In this document: piece after piece, positions 1 to 9,491 of the stretch | Position numbering within the stretch: position 1 is the first letter of the stretch | Layout of the letters: each line of letters starts with the position of its first letter | From: Calliopsis andreniformis | Lineage: Eukaryota > Arthropoda > Insecta > Hymenoptera > Andrenidae | NCBI RefSeq assembly: GCF_051401765.1 | Contig: NW_027480480.1 | Location: 744,001-808,000 of the forward strand | Direction of reading: 5' to 3' | DNA: 64,000 nucleotides | Notes under the pieces: model-generated | Told to the model about the DNA's origin: nothing | What the model saw: only the letters and a program-made list of their open reading frames with translations | Databases searched by the model: none | Translations under genes and position numbers: made by a program

Positions 1-353
1 AATGAGGATTGAGGATTGAGGATTGAGGATTGAGGATTGAGGATTGAAGATTGAGGATTGGGTATTGATGATTGAAGGATGAGGATTGCGGTTTGAGTAT
101 TGATGATTGAGGATTGCAGATTGAGTATTGAGGATTGAAGATTGTGGGTTGAGGATTGAGGATTGAGGATTGAGCACTGAGGATTGAGGATTGAGGATTG
201 AGGATTGAAGATTGACTATTGAGGATTGAAGATTGAGGATTGAGGATTGAGTACTGAGGATTGAGGATTGAGGATTGAAGATTGAGTATTGAGTACTGAA
301 GATTGAGGATTGAGGATTGAGTATTGGGGATTGAGGATTGAAGGTTGAGGATT

Positions 354-528
354 AGGGACTGAGTGTTGAATGTTGAGTGATGAGGATTGATGTTTGTGAA
401 TAAAGATTTGAAGATTGCAGATTGAGTACTTGGTATTGAAAACTGTGAATTGATGATATTCTATTAAGGATTCAGGATTGACATCTGATAGTTGATGTCT
501 GAGGTCTGAAGATTCAGGATTCAGAATT
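354..528 (+). repeat. Type A anchor, 25 diverged heptamers (11 copies)
   Basis: This is a 175-bp stretch, exactly 25 units, that stays in heptamer register although most units differ from consensus. Diagnostic parts are GTGAATA, GAGTACT TGGTATT, and TTCTATT followed by AAGGATT. Other copies start at 1,722, 4,126, 33,046, 35,450, 37,854, 39,222, 41,626, 45,941, 47,309 and 49,713. The stretch looks like old, diverged heptamers and not inserted foreign DNA. No open frame, promoter or structural RNA is evident in it. Confidence 0.88.
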
Positions 529-1721
529 GAGGTTTGAAGACTGAGGATTGAGTATTGAGGATTGAGGATTGAGGATTGAGGATTGAGGATTGAGGATTGA
601 GGACTGAAGATTGAATATAGATGATTGAAGATAGAGGATTGAGGATTGATGGTTGTGGATTGAGGACGTGGACTGAGGGTTGAGTATTGATGTTTGAGCT
701 CTGAGAACTGAGGAATGAGGATTGAGAATTGAGGATTGAGGATTGAGGATTGAAGACTGAATATTGATGATTGAAGTTTCAGGATCGAGGATTGAGGGTT
801 GTGGATTGAGGACGAGGACTGAGGGTTGAGTATTGATGTTTGAGGTCTGAGGATTGAGGATTGAAGGTTGTGAATTGAGGATTGAGGATTGACGATTGAA
901 GATTGAGGATTGAGGACTGAGGATTGAGGATTGAGGATGAGGGCTGAGGGTTGAGGATTGAGGGTTGAGGATTGAAGATTGAGTATTGAGGATTGAAGAT
1001 TGAGGATTGAGGATTGAGGATTGAGGATTGAGGATTGAGGATTGTAGGTTGAATATTGATGATTGAAGATTGAGGGTTGAGGATTGAGGTTTGTGGATTG
1101 AGGACGAGGACTGAGGGTTGAGTATTGAGGATTGAGTTCTGAGGATTGAGGATTGAGGATTGAAGATTGAGGATTGGATGTTGAGGATTGAAGATTGAGG
1201 GTTGAGGATTGAAGATTGAGTATTGAGGATTGAAGATTGAGGATTGAGGATTGAGGATTGAGGATTGAGGATTGAGGATTGAAGATTGAGTACTGCGGAT
1301 TGAAGATTAAGGATTGAGGTCTGAGGATTGAGGATTGAGGATTGAAGATTGAGGATTGGGTGTTGAGGATTGAAGAATGAGGATTGAGGATTGAGGATTG
1401 AGGATTGAGGATTGAAGATTGAGGATTGGGTATTGATGATTGAAGGATGAGGATTGCGGATTGAGTATTGATGATTGAGGATTGCAGATTGAGTATTGAG
1501 GATTGAAGATTGTGGGTTGAGGATTGAGGATTGAGGATTGAGCACTGAGGATTGAGGATTGAGGATTGAGGATTGAAGATTGACTATTGAGGATTGAAGA
1601 TTGAGGATTGAGGATTGAGTATTGAGGATTGAGGATTGAGGATTGAAGATTGAGTACTGAGTACTGAAGATTGAGGATTGAGGATTGAGTATTGGGGATT
1701 GAGGATTGAAGGTTGAGGATT
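354..1721 (+). repeat. 1,368-bp A-A module, copy 1
   Basis: The interval runs between two successive A anchors without a B anchor. It is 1,368 bp long, which equals 196 units of which four are hexamers. The same module occurs at 37,854-39,221 and 45,941-47,308, each time directly followed by a 2,404-bp unit. A minus-strand open stretch of 343 codons lies in all three copies with only a few residue changes. It reflects the repeat and is not called as a gene. Confidence 0.9.
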
Positions 1722-2029
1722 GGGGACTGAGTGTTGAATGTTGAGTGATGAGGATTGATGTTTGTGAATAAAGATTTGAAGATTGCAGATTGAGTACTTG
1801 GTATTGAAAACTGTGAATTGATGATATTCTATTAAGGATTCAGGATTGACATCTGATAGTTGATGTCTGAGGTCTGAAGATTCAGGATTCAGAATTGAGG
1901 TTTGAGGACTGATGATTGAGTATTGAGGATTGAGGATTGAGGATTGAGGATTGAGGATTGAGGATTGAGGACTGAAGATTGAGTATAGATGATTGAAGAT
2001 AGAGGATTGAGGATTGATGGTTGTGGATT

Positions 2030-2070
2030 GAGGACGAGGACTGAGGGTTGAGTATTGATGTTTGAGCTCT
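2030..2070 (+). repeat. Phase-shift word, GAGGAC form
   Basis: A 6-bp unit GAGGAC (2,030-2,035) is followed by GAGGACT, then GAGGGTT, a GAGTATT, GATGTTT and a unit ending in TCT. The word recurs through the array, usually preceded by GTGGATT. The missing base moves the heptamer register by one. A related form, GAGGAT then GAGGGCT then GAGGGTT (for example from 2,463), has the same order of units and is probably the same ancestral word. Confidence 0.85.
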
Positions 2071-2462
2071 GAGAACTGAGGAATGAGGATTGAGAATTGA
2101 GGACTGAGGATTGAGGATTGAGGATTGAGGATTGGGTATTGAGGGTTGAAGAATGAGGATTGAGGTTGGAGGATTGGGGACTGAGGATTGAAGACTGTGT
2201 ATTGAGGGTTGAAGATTGGGGATTGAGGATTGAGGATTCGGGATTGAGGATTGAGGATTGAGGATTGAAGATTGATTATTGAGGATTGAAGATTGAGGAT
2301 TGAGGTTTGAGGATTGAGGATTGAGGATTGAAGATTGAGGATTGGGGATTGAGGATTGACGATTGAGGATAGAGAATTGAGGATTGATTATTGAAGATTG
2401 AGCATTGAGGATTGAGGATTGATGATTGAGGATTGAGGATTGAGGATTGAGGATTGAGGATT

Positions 2463-2503
2463 GAGGATGAGGGCTGAGGGTTGAGGGTTGAGGTTTGAGG
2501 ACT
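2463..2503 (+). repeat. Phase-shift word, GAGGAT form
   Basis: The hexamer GAGGAT (2,463-2,468) is followed by GAGGGCT, GAGGGTT, GAGGGTT, GAGGTTT and GAGGACT. Variants elsewhere have GAGAAT as the hexamer (central domain, for example near 20,513 and 24,402), or GTGGGCT (near 26,897 and 28,047) or GAAGGCT (B' blocks, for example near 6,679) as the next unit. This form and the GAGGAC form together explain the phase changes counted. Confidence 0.85.
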
Positions 2504-2818
2504 GAGGACTGAGGACTGAGGATTGAGAATTGAGGATTGAGGATTGAGGATTGATGATTGAGGATTGGGTATTGAGGATTGAAGAATGATGATTGAGGAT
2601 TGAGGATTGATGATTGAGGATTGGAGACTGACGATTGAGGATTGAGGATTGAGGACTGAGGATTGAGGATTGAAGATTGAGTATTGAGGATTGAAAATTG
2701 AGGATTAAGTATTGAGGATTCAGGATTGAGGATTGAGGATTGAGGATTGAGTATTGAGGATTGAAGATTGAGTATTGAGGATTGAGGATTGAGGGTTGAG
2801 TGTTGAAGATTGAGGATT

Positions 2819-2993
2819 GGGGACTGAGTGTTGAGGGTTGAGTGATGAGAATTGATGTTTGTGGATAGAAATTTGAAGATTGCAGATTGTGTATTGAGTA
2901 TTGAAAACTGTGAATTGATGATATTCTATTGAGGATCGAGGATTGACATCTGATTGTTCTGGTCTGAGGTCTGAAGATTGAGGATTCAGGATT
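2819..2993 (+). repeat. Type B anchor, 25 diverged heptamers (7 copies)
   Basis: Built like type A and alignable to it unit by unit, but with GTGGATA GAAATTT, GTGTATT and TTCTATT GAGGATY. Other copies start at 31,739, 34,143, 36,547, 40,319, 44,627 and 48,406. The copies at 34,143 and 36,547 share TTCTATC. B anchors alternate with A anchors. Confidence 0.88.
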
Positions 2994-3353
2994 GGGGATT
3001 CAGGATTGAGCTTTGATGACTGAGGATTGAGGATTGAGCATTGAGGCATGAGGATTGAGGATTGATGATTGAAGATTGAGGATTGTGGATTGAGGATGAG
3101 GGCTGAGGGTTGAGGATTGAGGTTTGAGGTCTGAGGACTGAGGATTGAGGATTGAGTATTGTGGATTGAGGGTTGAAGGTTGAAGATTGAGGATTGTGTA
3201 TTGAGGATTGAAGCCTGACAATTGAGGATTGAGGGGTGAGGATTGAGGATTGAGGATGGAGGATTGAAGATTGACTATTGAGGATTGAAGATTGAAGATT
3301 GAGGATTGAGGATTGAGGATTGAGGGTTGAGTGTTGAGGTTTGTGTATTGAAC

Positions 3354-3367
3354 CCTGAGAGTTCAGG
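3354..3367. repeat. C site, 5-bp inverted repeat with GAGAGTT (15 copies of this subtype)
   Basis: CCTGA and TCAGG surround GAGT. The site is followed by GATATTCTATG or GGTATTCTATT, which links it to the ATATTCTATT core of the anchors. Other starts: 7,002, 10,090, 13,066, 16,154, 32,274, 34,678, 37,082, 40,854, 45,162, 48,941, 52,589, 55,684, 58,660 and 61,748. In the B' blocks this subtype comes first in each unit and the GAATTC subtype follows. Confidence 0.82.
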
Positions 3368-5398
3368 ATATTCTATGGAGTATTGAGAATTGAGGATTGA
3401 TGGTTGAGCATTGAGGATTGAGGATTGAGGATTGAGGATTGAGTATTGAGGATTGAGGATTGAGGATTGAAGACTGAATATTGATGATTGAAGATTGAGG
3501 ATCGAGGATTGAGGGTTGTGGATTGAGGACGAGGACTGAGGGTTGAGTATTGATGTTTGAGGTCTGAGGATTGAAGATTGAAGGTTGAGAATTGAGGATT
3601 GAGGATTGACGATTAAAGATTGAGGATTGGGTGTTGAGGATTGAAGAATGAGGATTGAGGATTGAGGATTGAGGATTGAGGATTGAAGATTGAGTACTGC
3701 GGATTGAAGATTAAGGATTGAGGTCTGAGGATTGAGGATTGAGGATTGAAGATTGAGGATTGGGTGTTGAGGATTGAAGAATGAGGATTGAGGATTGAGG
3801 ATTGAGGATTGAGGATTGAAGATTGAGGATTGGGTATTGATGATTGAAGGATGAGGATTGCGGTTTGAGTATTGATGATTGAGGATTGCAGATTGAGTAT
3901 TGAGGATTGAAGATTGTGGGTTGAGGATTGAGGATTGAGGATTGAGCACTGAGGATTGAGGATTGAGGATTGAGGATTGAAGATTGACTATTGAGGATTG
4001 AAGATTGAGGATTGAGGATTGAGTACTGAGGATTGAGGATTGAGGATTGAAGATTGAGTATTGAGTACTGAAGATTGAGGATTGAGGATTGAGTATTGGG
4101 GATTGAGGATTGAAGGTTGAGGATTAGGGACTGAGTGTTGAATGTTGAGTGATGAGGATTGATGTTTGTGAATAAAGATTTGAAGATTGCAGATTGAGTA
4201 CTTGGTATTGAAAACTGTGAATTGATGATATTCTATTAAGGATTCAGGATTGACATCTGATACTTGATGTCTGAGGTCTGAAGATTCAGGATTCAGAATT
4301 GAGGTTTGAGGACTGAGGATTGAGTATTGAGGATTGAGGATTGAGGATTGAGGATTGAGGATTGAGGATTGAGGACTGAAGATTGAATATAGATGGTTGA
4401 AGATAGAGGATTGAGGATTGATGGTTGTGGATTGAGGACGAGGACTGAGGGTTGAGTATTGATGTTTGAGCTCTGAGAACTGAGGAATGAGGATTGAGAA
4501 TTGAGGATTGAGGATTGAGGTTTGAGGATTGAAGATTGATTATTGAGGATTGAAGATTGAGCATTGAGGGTTGAGGATTGAGTATCGAGGATTGAAGATT
4601 GAGTATTGGGGGTTGAGGGTTGACGACTGCGGATTGAGTATTGAGGATTGAGAATTGAGGATTGATTATTGAAGATTGAGTATTGAGGATTGAAGATTGA
4701 GGATGGAGGATTGAGGATTGAGGATTGAGGATGAGGGCTGAGGGTTGAGGCTTGAGGTTTGAGGACTGAGGACTGAGGACTGAGAATTGAGAATTTAGGA
4801 TTGAGGATTGAGGATTGAAGATTGAGGATTGGGTATTGATGATTGAAGAATGATGATTGAGGATTGAGTATTGAGGATTGAGGATTGAGGATTGAAGGTT
4901 GAGGATTGAGGACTGAGGGTTGAGGATTGAAGATTGAGGATTGGGGATTGAGGATTGACGATTGAGGATTGAGTATTGAGGATTGAGAATTGAGGATTGA
5001 TTATTGAAGATTGATTATTGAGGATTGAAGATTGAGGATTGAGGATTGAGGATTGAGGATAGAGGATGAGGGCTGAGGGTTGAGGATTGAGGTTTGAGGA
5101 CTGTGGACTGAGGATTGAGGATTGAGAATTGAGGATTGAGGATTGCGGATTGAAGATTGAGGATTGGGTATTGAGGATTGAAGAATGAAGATTGAGGATT
5201 GAGGATTGAGGATTGAGGATTGAAGACTGACGATTGAGGATTGATGATTGAGGATTGGGTATTGAGGATTGAAGAATGAGGATTGAGGATTGAGGATGGA
5301 GGATTGAAGATTGAAGATTGAGTATTGAGGATTGAAGATTGATGATTGAGGATTGAGTATTGAGGATTGAGTGTTGAGTGTTGAGGTTTGTGTATTGA

Positions 5399-5416
5399 AT
5401 CCTGAGAATTCAGGAT
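5399..5416. repeat. C site, perfect 7-bp inverted repeat with GAATTC (12 copies of this subtype)
   Basis: ATCCTGA and TCAGGAT are perfect inverted arms around a 4-base GAAT loop. The site lies in register between heptamers and is followed by a CTCTATT-like unit. Cores (CCTGA to TCAGG) of this subtype start at 5,401, 8,160, 11,255, 14,231, 17,305, 18,666, 42,775, 50,988, 53,747, 56,849, 59,825 and 62,899. The copies at 14,231 and 59,825 have TTAGG in the right arm. The rest of the + strand has too little C for comparable pairing, so these are the only obvious hairpin candidates. No terminator function is claimed: there is no U-tract and no gene. Confidence 0.85.
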
Positions 5417-6403
5417 ACGCTATTGAGTATTGAGAATTGAGGATTGATGGTTGTGTATTGAGGATTGAGGATTGAGGATTGAGGATTGAGTATTGAGGAT
5501 TGAGGATTGAGGATTGAAGATTGAATTTTGATGATTGAAGGTTGATGATCGAGGATTGAGGGTTGTGGATTGAGGACGGGGACTGAGGGTTGAGTGTTGA
5601 TGTTTGAGGTCTGAGAATTGAGGATTGAGGATTGAGAATTGAGGATTGAGGATTGAGGATTGAAGGTTGAGGATTGGGTGTTGAGGATTGAAGAATGAGG
5701 ATTGAGGATTGAGGATTGAGGATTGAGGATTGAGGATTGAGGATTGAAGGTTGAGTATTAAGGATTGAAGATTGAGGATTGAGGTCTGAGGATTGAGGAT
5801 TGAGAATTGAAGATTGAGGATTGGGTGTTGAGGATTGATGAATGAGGGTTGAGGGTTGAGGATTGAGGATTGAGTATTGAAGATTGAGGATTGGGTATTG
5901 AGGATTGAAGAATGAGGATTGAGGATTGAGGATTGAGGATTGAGTATTGCAGATTGAGTATTGAGGATTGAAGTTTGAGGGTTGAGCATTGAGGATACAG
6001 GATTGAGCATTGAGGGTTGAGGATTGAGGATTGAGGATTGAGGATTGAAGATTGAGTATTGAGGATTGAAGATTGAGGATTGAGGATTGAGTATTGAGAA
6101 TTGAGGGCTGATAGTTGAGTATAGAGGACTGAAGATTGAGGATTGAAGATTGAGTATTGAGGATTCAGACTTGAGGTTTGAGGACTGAGGATTGAGGATT
6201 GAAGATTGAGTATTGAGGATTGAAGGTTGAGGATTGAGGATTGAGGATTGAGGATTGAAGATTGAGTATTGAGGATTGAAAATTCAGTATTGAGGATTGA
6301 GGATTCAGGATTGAGGATTGAGGATTGAGGATTGAGTATTCAGGATTGAAGATTGAGGACTGAGAATTGAGGATTGAGTATTGAGGATTGAAGATTGAGG
6401 ATT

Positions 6404-6578
6404 GGGGACAGAGTGTTGAGGGTTGAGTGATGAGAATTGATGTTTGTGGATAGAAATTTGAAGATTGCAGGCTGAGTATTGAGGATTGAAAACTGTGAAT
6501 TGATGATATTCTATTGAGGATTGAGGATTGACATCTGACTGTTCAGGTCTGAGATCTGAAGATTGAGGATTCAGGATT
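6404..6578 (+). repeat. Type B' anchor (9 copies)
   Basis: This is a B subtype marked by GGGGACA instead of GGGGACT and GCAGGCT instead of GCAGATT. Other copies start at 9,492, 12,468, 15,556, 19,433, 51,991, 55,086, 58,062 and 61,150. It is found only in the two B' blocks, so it is a good marker for them. Confidence 0.88.
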
Positions 6579-9491
6579 GAGGATTCAGGATTGAGGTTTG
6601 ATGACTGAGGGTTGAGGATTGAGGATTGAGGCATGAGGATTGAGGATTGAGGATTGAAGATTGAGGATTGTGGATTGAGGATGAAGGCTGAGGGTTGAGA
6701 ATTGAGGTTTGAGGTCTGAGGACTGAGGACTGAGGATTGAGAATTGAGGATTGAGGGTTGAATATTGAAGATTGAGGATTGGGTATTGAGGATTGAAGAA
6801 TGAGGATTGAGGAATGAGGATTGAGGATTTAGGATTGCAGATTGAGTATTGAGGATTGAATCCTGACGATTGAGGATTGAGGATTGAGGATTGAGGATTG
6901 AGGATGGAGGATTGAAGATTGAGTATTGAGGATTGAAGATTGAGGATTGAGAATTGAGGATTGAGGATTGAGGTTTGAGTGTTGATGTTTGTGTATTGAA
7001 TCCTGAGAGTTCAGGGTATTCTATTGAGTATTGAGAATTGAGGATTGATGGTTGAGTATTGAGGATTGAGGATTGAGGTTTGAGGATTGTGTATTGAGGA
7101 TTGAGGATTGAGGATTGAAGACTGAATATTGATGATTGAAGATTGAGGATCGAGGATTGAGGGGTGTGGATTGAGGACGAGGACTGAGGGTTGAGTAATG
7201 ATGTTTGAGGTCTGAGGATTGAGGATTGAAGGTCGAGAATTGAGGATTGAGTATTGACGATTGAAGATTGAGGATTGAGGATTGATGATTGAGGATTGAG
7301 GATGAGGGCTGAGGGTTGAGGATTGATGGTTGAGGATTGAAGATTGAGTATTGAGGATTGAAGGTTGAGGATTGAGGATTGAGGATTGAGGATTGAGGAT
7401 TGAGGATTGTAGGTTGAATATTGATGATTGAAGATTGAGGATTGAGGATTGAGGTTTGTGGATTGAGGACGAGGACTGAGGGTTGAATATTGATGTTTGC
7501 GGTCTGAGGATTGAGGATTGAGGATTGAGGATTGAGAATTGAGGATTCAGGATTGAGGATTGAGGATTGAAGATTGAGGATTGAGGATTGAGCATCGAGG
7601 ATTGAGGATTGAGTATCGAGGATTGAAGATTGAGTATTGGGGGTTGAAGGTTGACGACTGAGGATTGAGTATTGAGGATTGAGAATTGAGGATTGATTAT
7701 TGAAGATTGAGTATTGAGGATTGAAGATTGAGGAATGAGGATTGAGGATTGAGGATTGAGGATGAGGGCTGAGGGTTGAGGCTTGAGGTTTGAGGACTGA
7801 GGACTGAGGACTGAGATTTGAGAATTTAGGATTGAGGATTGAGGATTGAAGATTGAGGATTGGGTATTGAGGATTGAAGAATGATGATTGAGGATTGAGT
7901 ATTGAGGATTGAGGATTGAGGATTGAAGGTTGAGGATTGAAGAATGAAGATTGAGGATTGAGGATTGAGTATTGAGGATTGAAGACTGACGATTGAGGAT
8001 TGATTATTGAGGATTGGGTATTGAGGATTGAAGAATGAGGATTGAGGATTGAGGATGGAGGATTGAAGATTGAAGATTGAGTATTGAGGATTGAAGATTG
8101 ATGATTGAGGATTGAGTATTGAGGATTGAGTGTTGAGTGTTGAGGTTTGAGTATTGAATCCTGAGAATTCAGGATACTCTATTGAGTATTGAGAATTGAG
8201 GATTGATGGTTGTGTATTGAGGATTGAGGATACAGGATTGAGCATTGAGGGTTGAGGATTGAGGATTGAGGATTGAAGGTTGAGTATTGAGGATTGAAGA
8301 TTGAGGATTGAGGATTGAGTATTGAGAATTGAGGGCTGATAGTTGAGTATAGAGGACTGAAGATTGAGGATTGAAGATTGAGTATTGAGGATTCAGAATT
8401 GAGGTTTGAGGACAGAGGATTGAGTATTGAGGATTGAGGATTGAGGATTGAGGATTGAGGATTGAGGATTGAGGACTGACGATTGAATATAGATGATTGA
8501 AGATTGAGGATTGAGGATTGATGGTTGTGGATTGAGGACGAGGACTGAGGGTTGAGTATTGATGTTTGAGTTCTGAGAACTGAGGAATGAGGATTGAGAA
8601 TTGAGGATTGAGGATTGAGGATTGAGGATTGAAGATTGATTATTGAGGATTGAAGATTGAGCATTGAGGATTGAGGATTGAGTATCGAGGATTGAAGATT
8701 GAGTATTGGGGGTTGAGGGTTGACGACTGAGGATTGAGTATTGAGGATTGAAGCTTGAGGATTGGGTGCTGAGGATTGAAGAATGAGGATTGAGGATTGA
8801 GGATTGAGGATTGAGGATTGAGGATTGAGGATTGAAGGTTGAGTATTAAGGATTGAAGATTGAGGATTGAGGTCTGAGGATTGAGGATTGAGAATTGAAG
8901 ATTGAGGATTGGGTGTTGAGGATTGAAGAATGAGGGTTGAGGATTGAGGATTGAGGATTGAGTATTCAAGATTGAGGATTGGGTATTGAGGATTGAAGAA
9001 TGAGGATTGAGGATTGAGGATTGAGGATTGAGTATTGCAGATTGAGTATTGAGGATTGAAGTTTGAGGGTTGAGCATTGAGGATACAGGATTGAGCATTG
9101 AGGGTTGAGGATTGAGGATTGAGGATTGAGGATTGAAGATTGAGTATTGAGGATTGAAGATTGAGGATTGAGGATTGAGTATTGAGAATTGAGGGCTGAT
9201 AGTTGAGTATAGAGGACTGAAGATTGAGGATTGAAGATTGAGTATTGAGGATTCAGAGTTGAGGTTTGAGGACTGAGGATTGAGGATTGAAGATTGAGTA
9301 TTGAGGATTGAAGGTTGAGGATTGAGGATTGAGGATTGAGGATTGAAGATTGAGTATTGAGGATTGAAAATTCAGTATTGAGGATTGAGGATTCAGGATT
9401 GAGGATTGAGGATTGAGGATTGAGTATTCAGGATTGAAGATTGAGGACTGAGAATTGAGGATTGAGTATTGAGGATTGAAGATTGAGGATT
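6404..9491 (+). repeat. B' higher-order repeat unit, 3,088 bp
   Basis: The unit runs from one B' anchor start to the next and contains C sites at 7,002 and 8,160. Six 6-bp units (near 6,679, 7,177, 7,298, 7,467, 7,758 and 8,535) give the length modulo 7. Its counterpart at 51,991-55,085 is 3,095 bp, longer by one heptamer. Confidence 0.88.

Larger units (their letters stand above)
1722..4125 (+). repeat. 2,404-bp A/B higher-order repeat unit
   Basis: From the start of one A anchor to the start of the next is 2,404 bp: A to B is 1,097 and B to A is 1,307. The unit equals 344 repeat units, 340 heptamers and four hexamers. The hexamers lie at 2,030-2,035, 2,463-2,468, 3,092-3,097 and 3,525-3,530. 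Other units of this exact length are 33,046-35,449, 35,450-37,853, 39,222-41,625 and 47,309-49,712. Confidence 0.92.
1..4300 (+). repeat. A/B higher-order repeat block, left
   Basis: The block contains anchors A (354-528), A (1,722-1,896), B (2,819-2,993) and A (4,126-4,300). It is made of the end of one repeat, a 1,368-bp A-to-A module and a 2,404-bp A-to-A unit with a B anchor inside. One C site lies at 3,354-3,367. Four 6-bp units at 662-667, 808-813, 933-938 and 1,100-1,105 account for the phase of the 1,368-bp module. There is no gene in it. Confidence 0.9.

Noticed and set aside
352..357. TTAGGG telomere-like hexamer
   Set aside because: It occurs as an isolated variant of the heptamer and in its copies, not in tandem. 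GAGGATT is not a telomere repeat I recognise.
478..484. TTGACA in each anchor as a bacterial -35 box
   Set aside because: No TATAAT-like sequence lies at 16-18 bp, no gene follows, and TTGA occurs every 7 bp by construction.
354..528. Anchor as the remnant of an inserted transposon or of an RNA gene
   Set aside because: It divides exactly into 25 heptamers, has no terminal repeats or target duplication, and has no tRNA- or 5S-like boxes that I could see.
5399..5416. C-site hairpin as a rho-independent terminator
   Set aside because: The stem is 7 bp with low GC, there is no T-tract on either side, and there is no upstream gene.
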